Positions 1-12,900 of a stretch of 64,000 bases of DNA are shown piece by piece (within the stretch, counting starts at the first letter, position 1; every line of letters starts with the position of its first letter). The position numbers and the translations under genes are program-made. Below the pieces are notes generated by a model. That model was given only the letters and a program-made list of their open reading frames with translations. It was not told the origin of the DNA and did no database searches. The stretch comes from Typhlomys cinereus (Eukaryota > Chordata > Mammalia > Rodentia > Platacanthomyidae), in contig JALPQD010000360.1 in the NCBI GenBank assembly GCA_023101885.1, forward strand, positions 1,724,074 to 1,788,073, written 5' to 3'.

Positions 1-732
1 GCTATATAAGATGGTGTATTCAAGATGATGATATTCAGTTTATAATTCTGAGTTCATAACATCAGTTGCTCTTCTCTGAATTTCAGTTTTCTCAGAACTG
101 TAACTACTAATGATTTGCACATCCTTTGCCAAGCCTAAATTGTGCTTTGCCTGATTGGATTATTTGGAGTAGTCTAGCAGCTTTTGTGCCTTCCAACCCG
201 AGAGATTAGCATGACATTGAACACATATCCCAAGTGCCAACTCTTACCCAGAAAGATTCCAAGATGCAGATTAACACTGTGACTGTCTCATATGCTGTGG
301 ACAGATTATTTCTATAGGGCTCCAAAAGGTCCTATGTGGAGATAAGATGCTTTCCATGTGTAAACTCAATACTCTGTGACCTCTCTTTTTGAAAACCTAC
401 AAAGTTGATTCTTTTAGATCACATCCATCCTTTGAGTCTTTCTTGTCATTATGAGATAAATGTGTACAAACAAAAATGCCACAATTTTCCATGTTTAGAC
501 ACCTTTAATTTGAAAATGTGGGAGATTTACTGAATTTTTAAAATACAATTACTTTTCGATGGAAAATTCAACTCAGTATAAAATATTCATTCCTGTCATA
601 CAGAAAGAGAAGTAGAAATCTATTCTGTTTTACTTCGCGCTCCTCTCTTTCTGCGCTTCGATGTATGCATGATCTCTTGGAGGAACTGTTGCATTAAAAT
701 TTGTTTCTGTTTGTACACAAATCCACAATCAG
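1..732 (+). other. Intron upstream of first Tnrc6a exon in window
   Basis: AT-rich unique-looking sequence ending in a weak pyrimidine tract and CAG. I see no exon or recognisable repeat in it. Confidence 0.7.
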
Positions 733-908
733 GGCCAAAATCTATGCAAGATGGCTGGTGTGGGGATGATATGCCATTGCCTGGAAGTCGCCCCACTGGC
801 TGGGAAGAGGAAGAGGATGTAGAGATTGGAATGTGGAACAGTAACACATCTCAAGAGCTTAACTCATCTTTAAATTGGCCACCATACACGAAGAAAATGT
901 CATCAAAG
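733..908 (+). CDS. Tnrc6a: Tnrc6a exon a (first exon in window)
   Basis: The acceptor is CACAATCAG and the donor AAG|GTAAAC. The exon enters with two bases of a split codon and leaves in phase 0. It encodes residues 1-58, including [14 protein letters not shown] and LNWPPYTKK. These are acidic, tryptophan-spaced sequences of the end of the GW-rich Argonaute-binding half. Confidence 0.93.
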
Positions 909-3900
909 GTAAACATGTCAAGGACAAAGCCCTTGAAACTTTAAGTTCCAAAGGTAGTTTACCCACAGAAAATTAATCTGCTCTCTGCCCATTTTTATGG
1001 CACAGTCCAGTCCAGGCAGCCCCCAACTTAAGCATAGCCTCCTAGGAAAACAGCCACCTAGAAAAAACAAGACCATGGGAACTTCCTTTCTCCCCACTGC
1101 TACAGCTCGGGATTTCTCTCCTCCTCCACTCCACCAAGCTGCCTGGGGCAACCTTGCCCTGGGCGGTGCTACAGTGGTGAGGATGAAGAGAAGGGAAAAT
1201 CTCCACCGTGACTCCATCCCACTGCCAGTCTATCTCATCACCCATCACACCCTCCTGTGGAATCCCAGGCTCCCTCACCAGTCACCATCCTCTCTATTCA
1301 CCCACCAGGTCCTGTGACAAAAATCCCTAGAAATGGGGTGTTTGGATTTTGTTTGTGTACAGACTGATCATAATCCCACGGCTGGCTTTACATGAGAGAT
1401 GTGACATTGGTTAAAGCACGGTCTCCTATACCCGAGGTTTACTGGAATTTTAGAAATTAGACCAGCTCTCCAAATATCTCTGATGCAAAGCCATATTTGG
1501 AAGCCACTGACTGTTGGGAGATGGTATCAGGGACTGGTGATAGATTCTACTTGGGACATCTTTCAAACAATATCCCCTGTCTCCCAAGAGATTCTAAAAT
1601 ATCCTGTCATGCTGTTTGGGAATGTTTACCTTTTAAAGGACCTTAAAAGTGACATACTCAGTGGGTAGCTAATCGCCACCAAGGTTGTTCCCTTTTAATC
1701 TTGGGATTCAAAGTCTAGGACCTGCCATTTTCATTTTATAATCTTTTCATTTGGCTGGATTTGCCTATCAATGCCTTGCCATGTACCTTATAATGCGCTT
1801 TTACATGTTTTACTTAAATCATTTGGTACTCATAACCTTCTTAGACAGATTGTACCAATAAGGAGTTTGAGACTGGAAAAGGTGGTGAAATGCCCAAAGT
1901 TGAATAATTAGTGTCAGAGCAGGGACTTAAGTTTAGGTCTTCCGATTCGAAACCCTTGTTCTTCCCACTGGACCATGCTGTTTTGTGACTTTGTCTTTCC
2001 TTACAGGGTCTGAGTGGCAAAAAAAGGAGAAGGGAAAGGGTGTGTAGCCTTTTTACTCTTTCTCCTTTGTTTCTACTAGTAAAAATCTTTAGAAAGCAAC
2101 TGCAAACACTTATTTAGCTTCTGCTGTGTGCCAGGTACTGTTCTTGGTGCTGGGGATTCAAATACACTTGAAAGCTGCACCGTCAAGGAGCTCGTGGTCT
2201 CATGAGCATCAGGAGAGCTCCAGGAAGTCAGCTGGGATTTGGAAGATAGCTGGGGTGGGACTGTGTTAAAGAAAGTAGTAGTACAACATAACTAAAAGGT
2301 TTCTAGAAGAAGTGACTAAAGATAGGGCTCTGAGTTAAAGTAAGGAAAGATTGTTAAAGTATTTCTAATCTCATGCCAAAGGATTTGAAATTATTCTCCA
2401 AATTTATTAATTTGAAGCCAGTGAAATTGAGTAGAAGACAGTAGTGGCTTTTAAAAAATGCATTAGGCCCTTCAAGAGAGCTATCTAATGTTGGTATAAA
2501 ATGTAAATTGTAGCAGAGGAGAGACCAGAGTTAAGAGTCTCAGGAAGCTTCTGTGCTAATCCAGAGTAGAAAGGAGGACATTAGTAGAAGGAACTTAGAC
2601 TGTGGGGAGTAAAAGAGAGGGGAAGAAATCAGGACTCAGAATCCTTGGAAAGGGTTAGGTGCTTGCTTCAGAGAGCTGCCTTCAGGGGCGATTAAGAGCC
2701 GTGCTCTGTTTCACAGTCAGAAGGAACAGGCAGAAGCACTGGGGAGGGGAGTTGAGGCAGCGCCTGGAGAGTGGTTCCCAGTCTCCCTGAACTGTCTGGC
2801 TAATCACGGACAAGGTCTGGGTTCTCACGTCAGTTCTCAGCGCAGCCACAGAAAGCGAGTGCGGCTGAGGAGGAAGTCCAGCCCCGCAGCTGCTGGGGTT
2901 GCTGTACTATGTGCTTGGCAACCCAGATTAGTTTTTCAATACTTTCTCATGTGGAAATTATGCCTTTTTTTTTTTTCTCAGTGCCCTGCTAATCATGATT
3001 CAATTATGGCCTAAATTGGTTTATTAGGACTAACTTGAGAACCTACTTAATGTTTTTTAGTTGGATATGAAAATTCCCAAAAATGAAATGATGATAAATT
3101 TTAGAGGACACAGTCCCTTTGTAAGGTGGGGACTGTCCAGAAGTTCTCAGTTATAAAGAGGTCCATTTTCCTTGTGGGCCAAGACCCTTTGCTCTGTCTT
3201 TTCCTTCTGACTGCCTGCCTTTAGAGACTTCTCTATATGTTACAGCTATACCAGAGGACTGGAGCAAAGGAAGTTGAAAATCAAATCAGTTTTTTTTTTT
3301 AATTGCTAACACCTCTTGATGAGAGTTGGTTGGAGGAGAAATTACTGGCTAAAAATAAGTTGGGAATTGTCTTGAAGTTTTATTAATCCATCACTATGCT
3401 CAGATAAATATAGCTGGCCATGGCATCTGTTCTACTCTTTATTTTACAAAGGGAATGATGAAAGGTGGAAACAAGCAAGAAGAAGCATGGATAAATCCAT
3501 TTGTTAAACAGTTTTCAAATATCAGTTTCTCGGTAAGTCTGGTTTCTTAGCCCCACCTCTTTTAGTGCTGGTTTATAATTTATCTCAATTTCTGTTTTCT
3601 TAAAAATTATTCATCTTGAGTCTAATTTTTTACTGTTTCAGTGAAATTTCTGTGTGTATCTCACAAGCTTATTAAAACATAATGAAAAATAAAGCTCTAT
3701 GTTATACATCAGTTTCAAATAATGAAATATAGAGAAGTTCTGTGCTTTCTGTTTTGACTAACAGTTTGTTAACACTATGTTTTCCTTACATCAGAGAGAC
3801 TCGCCAGAAGAAAATGTACAGAGCAATAAGATGGAGCTTTCTGGAGGTAAGAGTGTGTGTCTTTCCTGATAAACACAAACACATCCATGCCATGAACTCA

Positions 3901-6900
3901 GGGCTCTGCTCCTTCCTACAGATACCTAGGAACGCCTAGGTACAAATATGCTGTGGTTAAATGAGTTACTGTCCCTTTAAGGGACCCATCCCTGTGTACA
4001 CTGGGGCAGTGGGGTTGTCTGTGTGGTCTCAAAGCCCTGTTAGGAGTAGGTTGAGGTGGAGATTGTCATCTGCACCAGGGAGTCCTGTGTTTAAGTGAAT
4101 GACAGACATGCTCAACTGTAGTCTGCAGTGCCGGGTAGTTTGACATACAAAATAAGAAAAAGAAAACTGGCGGTTGGGGGAAGAGTGGTGCAGGGCAGAT
4201 GATGAAACTTGATTGAGTGAAAATGCTAGAAACTAACATGGGTTCTGAATTTTAGGAGTTTGGTAGTTGATTTTATTCTGAAATTGGGATTAAAGAAGCT
4301 TTTTAAATTTATAAGTTAATGTGCAGAACGTTTTGTTGTATTATGACATTTTCATGAACGTATATCACTGTACTTTGTCCGTATCTTCCCCCATTGTCCT
4401 CTTTTTTTTTTTTTTTATCCTCCCCTCAGTAGTCCCCCTCCCTGCTCTCATGGCATGTTTATATGTATGTGTCTATATAAGTGTAGGCATATATTGTTAA
4501 ACATACAATATTTGTCTCACCTCCCTCCATGACCCTCCTGCCCCTATTGCCTTCTCATAACACCTTTCTCCCAATTAAAAGAGTTTTAAACAGGAATTAC
4601 ATGATGTAGATTTATATTTAGAAAAACATTGCTGGGCATGGGCTGAAAATATGTTAGGACTGGAAACACCGGCAGCAGAAGACAGACTGGAAGGGTACTG
4701 CAGATGACAAAACCACCTAAATATGCAGCTGTGGCAGCCGGTTAGTGTTTACAGAGCTTCCATGACAGAGAGTAGAAGGACTAATTCAGTGGAGAGTAGG
4801 ATTGGAGTCAACAAAAGTTGATAGTTACTGTTAAGTTTGTCGTGGAGAACAAAATGTGCCCCAGATTCTTTGCCTGGACAGTTTAGTCAGGAGAGAGACC
4901 ATTACAGTCAATTGGGTAAGAAACATTAGAGTTAAATAAAAATAATTACAAAGAATTTGAGACAGGGATTGCCTGTCTGAAAAGTCACTAAGCTCAGAAC
5001 TGCACCCGTGGCTGGTACTCTAGACTCTTGGAAATGGCTGTAATGTCACCCTGATGTGATTGCATAAGGTCCCCCTTTGATAACAGTGAAGGCCATGCAT
5101 AGGAAGTTGTCACCTGGAAGCACACTGCTATGCAAGGCCATAAGTGCTGATAGCAGCCGCAGCTTCTGATGAGGCAAACCTTATATAGAAGCCTGGGTGG
5201 AAAACCTGTGTCCTGCCTTGGTTGTGTGAGTGGGTACTGCTGCAGCTCTTGGGGACCACAGCTGAGGAGGCACTTACTGCTTGGGATCGTTAATGGTTAG
5301 AAGAATCAGCTCTCACAGGTGCTGAAAGTCGATTGATTGTTCAGCCATTTGTCACTGACGACAGTACTTGTCTTTTCTGTGGCCTTTTTCTTTGTAAATA
5401 TACCTATTTTCAGATTTTTTCTTTCTTTTTTTCACTTGTCTGGAATCAGTAAATGTTTTTGTCATTGCTTTGTTTTGCTTGAATGTGTGTATGTGTGTGC
5501 CTGTGGAGATGCAAGGATGACATAGTTTGAATCATCTTGGGTAGCACTACCCCCTTTTGCTTTGCTCTGGGGTTTCCCAGTATCCATCTTCCAAGGCCAG
5601 AAGTGCAGGCTGTCGCCATGTCTGCCCACGTTTTTATATGGGTTCTGGAATCCAAACTCAGGTCAAAGGCTCAATCTTAAAAGTTTTTTTTTCTTGAAAA
5701 TCAAAGGTTCAACCCCTGAACCATCTCTCCAGCCCAGGGGTAAACATTCTGATGGCAATTGCCATTTCAAGAGCAGCACTTGCAAAGAAATGGCGAGATT
5801 TTAGGACTAAGAAATGTGGAGGACAGGGTTCTTCATTAACTATGGATTCAGACTTGCAGCCTTGAACTTAGACCAGACTTTAGCAAAGTCCAGTTAAAGA
5901 ATCCGCAGCACGTCTTCTGTTTCTGCAAACTTGCTGAGCCAACCAGGAACTCGGATCTCTGGCCTTCGTTATATATTCTAATTTTACCCTTTGTTTTTTT
6001 GTTTTGGGGGGGAGTTCCCCATTTTTATTTTTTTTCTACTTTTACATGCTGGGGGGAGGCATCCTGGAGATGTAGCTACCTTTAAGCTGTCCCTGCTTCC
6101 GAGTAACCCTCACCATTCCTGCTCTGTAACTAACCCCAATAAACTAAGTTGGGCCTTGTTTAAAAAAAAAAAAAAAAAAAAAAGAAATGTGGAGGAATGA
6201 GGAACTGAAATGTTTGTCGAAGTACATGCCTAGTAGACAATTAAAAATGTGGGTCTGAAACTAAGGTATGAAGTCAAAGGTACACATTCATATTTGCAGT
6301 GTCACGTGAACGACAGTGGCAGTTGATACCTTGACAGTGAAGTCTTAAGAGAAACAAGTTCATAGAGGCGTGGTCCAAGCTGGAGAGAATGAGCACACTG
6401 AGTAACCCTGTTCATTTCTCAGTGTCAGCAAAAGGACAAGGCAGCTAAGCTGTGAAGAGAGGAGGGAAAAGGCCAGCCTGGCCCAGGGTGTGGAAGGGCG
6501 AGGATGCAGAGAACATGGTCCACTTCAGCGAGATGTGCTGAACTAGGATGACGTTTAGAGGCTGGCAGCACCCAGCAAAGATGGTTCTCAGGACTTTCTG
6601 TGAGAGAATCTTACGTGCTGTGTAACAGTCAGAATGAGGAACTTAATGAGAACAGAGAAGGCCTTCAAGAGGGAGGACATTGGTCTGGTGTTTCCCCAAT
6701 GGATAACAAGTTATATACATTTAATTGGAATATCTGAAGCATTTAAAGTAGCTCTTGACACATAGTAAGTAAGCATTTAGATGGTGGTCAAGATGGATAT
6801 TTCTGTTGTTTAGTTACTTGCTACTGAGAATTGTTTTTAATTACTAAAACTGATTAGGGCTGGGGAAGTAGCTCAGTCAATAAAGTTCTTACCTGGAAAG

Positions 6901-9900
6901 CATAAGGACCTGAGATCAGTCCCCAGAACCCCAGTGTAAACGCACTAGACTAGAATCCCAGAGCTGGGATGGGTGGAGACAGGGAAGATCACCGGGGTTT
7001 TGTTGGCTAGGGAAAGATCCTGTCTCAGGAGCAGAGTGCTCCAGGATGCCCTGTGACTTACACATTTTTAAAAAGGATTAAGGGGGACTGGAGAGGTCGG
7101 TAAGGGGTTAAGATTCTACTCATAAGCAGAAAAGGTCCTGAGTTCGGATCCCAGGTCCTACGTAAAAAAACAGCAGACAGAAATAGCTATAGTCTGTATT
7201 TCCGGCCCTGGTAGGCGAAGCCTGGCAATTCCCAGAGTGAAGCAAAGAGGAGGTAGAAGTAATCCAGAATAATTCCCAGAGTCATTCTTGGTCCTCCATA
7301 AGAACACCCAGTGCCCTGTAATACACATATACACGATAAATTAAATATTTTTAAAAAATGGGTTAAGTAGATAAAAGGTGATTGCTTTATGTGGCTTAAG
7401 AAGTCTTTAGAGTAAGACTGTAGTTATTTTCCATTGACAAATACATTTCCTAGTTAATTGGTTCATACAATAATAGCATCTGCTAAAACCCAAGGAGTGC
7501 AGTGGTCACTTTGCTTTGGAGAGTGAGCATTCGTGTTCTATAAAAGTCATCTTTCTACTGATAACACAGTCTTCTGTATTTTTTAGGAATGTTACAAGAT
7601 AAACGAATGGAGATAGATAAGCATAGCCTAAATATTGGTGATTACAATCGAACGGTCGGGAAAGGCCCTGGTTCTCGGCCTCAGATTTCCAAAGAGTCTT
7701 CCATGGAGCGCAATCCTTATTTTGATAAGGTATGACCCTATTCTTTTGTTTCCGAAACAAATAAAACGTTTAACAACATAGTATTTTAGAAAAATATATG
7801 TAATATAAAAGTCCCCTTTTTTATTAATGAATAGATTTGTGGCATGTTGTTCTGTTTATATCTCAACTCAGCATAGGGGATGTATTTATATTTTCCTCTT
7901 AATCCCATATAATGTGTTTGGCTGTTCTGTGTACTCTAGAATTAACACTAATCTGATCTCTTCTGTTTTCTACCTGTTTCCTGTTGATGCTGGATTGTCA
8001 TGTGACTTCTCTTCTGTTCCTGCAATGATTTCTCCCTTCTACTTGTTTGCTTGGCTGGTGTTACACATCTTTCTGTCTGTCCAATCAGGATGGCATTGTA
8101 GCAGATGAATCCCAAAACATGCAGTTTATGTCCAGTCAAAGCATGAAGCTTCCCCCTTCAAATAGTGCACTACCTAACCAGGCCCTTGGCTCCATAGCAG
8201 GGCTGGGTATGCAAAACTTGAATTCTGTTAGACAGGTAAGTGCAGATCTGCATTTGAGGCTCTCTGTTGAATGATTCATATTAGTAATGAAATCTCTTAT
8301 ATTTAGTTACTGTGTTTAAACAGTAGTTTAAACAGTAATGAGATGTCTGTCTCTAAAGAATCGCTTTTTATTTCATTCCTAGAATGGCAATCCGAGTATG
8401 TTTGGTGTTGGAAACACAGCAGCACAACCCCGGGGCATGCAGCAGCCTCCAGCACAACCTCTTAGTTCATCTCAGCCTAATCTCCGTGCTCAAGTGCCTC
8501 CTCCATTACTCTCCCCTCAGGTGAGTGAGTTGCTTGGTGCTCTTCTCCACATTCCTGGACAACCTTGAATAACTTGATGTTTGAATGAGAGCATCAGTAG
8601 AGTATCATAACATTTACTGGCATCTTTGAATGCAACAAATTTTGATTAGCTGCTATTAAAATAGTGGGTACAGGGCTAGGAAGATTGCTCAGGGGTTAAA
8701 GTCTTTGCCTCAAAACCAAAAGGAGGACTTGAATGTGGTTCCTTGGATCCTGTGTAAAAAATACAGTGTATATGACAGTGGCCTATAATTCCAGCCCTGG
8801 AAGGCAGGGCCTGGGACACCCCAGGACAAAGCAATGAAGTAGAAAAACAATTCAAAATGGTTTCCAGTATCTTCCTTGAGTCTTCACAGGCACATACACT
8901 CAAGTGCACTTTTGTATACACACTCCCCCCACATGTACACTCATCCACATGCAACATACACACACATAAGGAAGCAAAAAGTAATGTGTTCAAAGGATGA
9001 AAAAGATTAGTTAACGATTACTTAAATCTGAAATGTACCATTTTCTTCTATAAAGTATATTTAGGAAGGTAACAGCAAAAGTAAGAGTGGTTGGGTTAGG
9101 ATTTCTCATAGAAAAGAAGTGTTGGTGAACTAATAGGACACACAGTGTTGAAAAGGCCATAGCCATTCTTCCTCAAACAGTCTACTACTTGAACTACTCT
9201 GTTGTTAAAATGCCTAATACAGTTAGCTGGTCTGAGTTTTTAATGTCCACATTATTAACTTACCATTATGATCCTAAGGTTCCAGTTTCATTGCTGAAGT
9301 ATGCACCAAACAACGGTGGCCTGAATCCGCTCTTTGGCCCTCAACAGGTAGCCATGCTGAACCAGCTATCCCAACTAAACCAGCTTTCTCAGATCTCCCA
9401 GTTACAGGTTAGTGCCTGTTTTCTGCTCAGCACTAGGTAGGGACAGCTCAGGGGGACTGCAGTTCAGAGAAAAGCTTAGTGATGGCCTGGGTAGAGCCAC
9501 AGGCCAGTGAGCACAGGTGAGTAGTGTTTAGACATTCAGGATGGTCTGAGGGTATACCCAGCCCAAGCCAGGTGGAAAGCATGATCAGGAGCCTTCCCTG
9601 TTCATTAATCTGAACGCTTAAATGGAGGACCTGGAGTACAGTTTAGTGATGGCATCCAACCCTTGCAAGGCCCTAGGTTCTAGGGACACAGCACTTGAAG
9701 GCAGGTTTTCTGCAGAATGACTAGAAGCTAGATACTTCAAAGACAGGATTTGCCAGATGAAGTGAGACTTGGATCCGATGACTAGAAGCTAGATACTTCA
9801 AAGACAGGATTTGCCAAATGAAGTGAGACTTGGGATCCGTTGGCCATAGTCGCTTGGAAGCATACTAGTAAAAAATAGTCAGTAGTGACAACCTTTTTAC

Positions 9901-12900
9901 TTCTCTCCCCAGCGATTGTTAGCGCAGCAGCAAAGGGCGCAGAGTCAGAGAAGCGTGCCTTCTGGGAACCGGCAGCAACAAGACCAGCAGGTAGACCAGC
10001 CCCTCCACTTGCCGTGCTGTCATTGGTTTAAGTAAACTCACCTCATGTTCTTCCCACTGTAACAAGAGACTCGAAATGTCTCTGCCAAATCAGAATTTTG
10101 CGAAAATACGGTAAAGCGCCTCTCTCTACTGTCTGCCTGTTGTCGTATGAACTGTTAAACTTCATTCACCAGGGAAGGGAATGCAGAAGCGAAGAGGAGC
10201 TTGTAGGTATCTTTAACTGTCCCTTGTGTTGTTTTCAGGGTCGGCCTCTTAGTGTGCAGCAGCAGATGATGCAGCAGTCTCGGCAACTTGATCCAAACCT
10301 GTTGGTGAAGCAGCAGACTCCACCTTCTCAGCAGCAGTCCATCCATCAGCCAGCCATGAAGTCTTTCCTGGACAATGTCATGCCCCATACTACACCGGAG
10401 CTGCAAAAAGGGCCATCACCAATAAATGCTTTCAGCAACTTTCCTATAGGTAGGTATTTCCATGGGGACACTCAGCTGGTGCATGGGTACCACACACACA
10501 CATCCTCGTTGCCTTTGCAATTCTGCCCCTTCACCAAAAGTATGTTCTTTCAGATGCTCCTTCTTTGAATCTCTTCTGGGTTAATATCTTCATGCTTCAG
10601 GGGTGGTACCTGTTCATTCTAAAGAAATACCAACCATGTAAAGAAAGATCAACCAAAAGTGTGATCCAGATATTTGAATTACAGGATATATAGGAGTAGA
10701 AAAGCTGATAATACTGTTATTCCAAAAACTGCTTTGTGGGAACATCTGGTAATAGTCACTATCATATTTGTGACTAATGTTAAATAAGAGGAAGAGTTGT
10801 CTTTATCACTTGGAATGGCTTCCCTTTTTCCATTTCACCAGTTCAGGACTTACATATGTTTCCTTTCTGGGTCCCCTATTCTATTTTGACTCTTCACGGA
10901 GCACATGCCGCTGGTCTGTTTCTTTTCCTCTCTTTGCCTAGCCAGCGGTTTCATGTAAACAGACTTAGTTGATTGCTGCCCTATTGGAGATGTTAGTTCT
11001 CATTCATAGCATGTTCTGAATGTGGGCAGAGGTTGGGCAGCTGATTCCCTGTGTGACTGAACGAGTTGTGAGTTGACTCTCTGTGGTACTACCAAGGACT
11101 CTTAGCTTTGAGTCCTTGGGATTGTTAATAGTCTCTGTACACAGTCCTGTGTCAGTTACCACTGTGCGGAGATGTTTACAAAAGACAAACCAGTGGGGAA
11201 GTTTTAAATTAAGGGTTTCCTGTCCTGACTGCCTTTTCAGTCTCTTAACCATGCAGACACAGTGCAGTTGTCTGGCTCAACACACTATGTAACCTGTGAG
11301 CCACATTGGTCCATGTTCATGTAACATATTATCTTTGGCTGCTTTTGGAATGTAATAGCAAAGTTATGGAAAGACACAGGGATCTCTGTGGTCTACAAAC
11401 ACTCTAACATTTATGAGAAATATTTGCCAATTCTTGGTCTGATAGGTCTACTAGCACAAATTTGACTGTTTCTTTTAAAAATGGGAATGATTTCAGCGAA
11501 CTCGTACTGCAGAACTAGTATTACCAGGATTAAGAACCACTCTAGGCAGGCCAGCAAGATGAATCAATGCGTAAAAAGCAATTGCTTAATTAAGCTTGGC
11601 AACCTCAATTCATTCCCCAGACCTGAGAAAAGACAGATGGAGAGAATTGACTTCACAAAATTGTCCTTTGACCTCTGTCCGCGCACGTGCACACATACAT
11701 ACACACACGTGATATATGCACAATAATCATAATTAAATAATGAACTAATATTTTCAAAAGATAAAAGTAATTTTAATATTAAGAATGAAAACTCCTTGGA
11801 AGTATGTTCAAAGTTTTTTTTCTTTCTGAAAAATTAAATTTCTTTTTAACAAACATTTTAAGTGATTCTGATATATATAGTCCCAGGTCACACTTTCAGA
11901 AACACAAGCTTCTTATAGATGAGCTTGGTTTAGAGACCCAGCTTGAAAGCAATAAGGTGGAAAAGCAGTCAAAAATGATTCCTGATATCACCCTCGGGCC
12001 TCCACATTCACATGCAAACATAGAAACACATGAAAACAAGAAGAAAAAGCAGCACAGACTTTTCTGTGTTGTCTGGCAACAGCATCCAAGACGAAAGCTT
12101 GTGTACTTTGTTGTTGAGAATGCCTGAGAGAGCCAGGGCCCAGGAGGATACTTTGGGTACTGGTGTTTTGCTTGCAACTGTATTGTTAGAGTCAAGAGAG
12201 TCTACATTTAAGTGACAGCATTTTTGTTCAGTCAGCAGCACGTATGGCACGCTGCTGAGTGGCTAAACTGCAGAGACAGTTAAGAACTTTGTGGTATGAT
12301 CTTAAATTTTTTTCTCTTTGAGTTTCTAAAATTGTCAGAATCATGTGGAGAAAGTAGTTTTCCACATATAACCTAATTACGCTATTAACACTCCTTGTTT
12401 GGAAACAGTGTTGTGAAGTAGAATAACTACCTCGCATTTGTTAGTGTTGCCCTCCCGTGATAAGCCATTCTCTTTCAGGGTTGCTCTTGCACATTTGTCT
12501 TATCCACTTCTTCTGTGATTTGACTGCCACATTGTAAGATGGTGTGTTTTGAGTACTGAAAACACTGTTACATATGATTTTCTATGAGACGTGTGATGCC
12601 ACAAATAATATGTGCTGTATTTTACAAAATTTTTAAATTTCTTTTTTAAGGCTTGAACTCAAACTTGAATGTAAATATGGATATGAACAGTATTAAAGAG
12701 CCACAGTCAAGACTAAGGAAGTGGACTACAGTGGACAGCATTTCTGTGAACACATCTTTGGATCAAAACTCCAGCAAACATGGTATTGATATATTATTAC
12801 ACTTCCCTTTAGGAAAAAAAAAACCCTGAAAACTAATTTTAGCCCTTTGTCATCTTGTATATAAACAGCAAGTTCAAAGCCATCGTGGACTGCACAGAGT

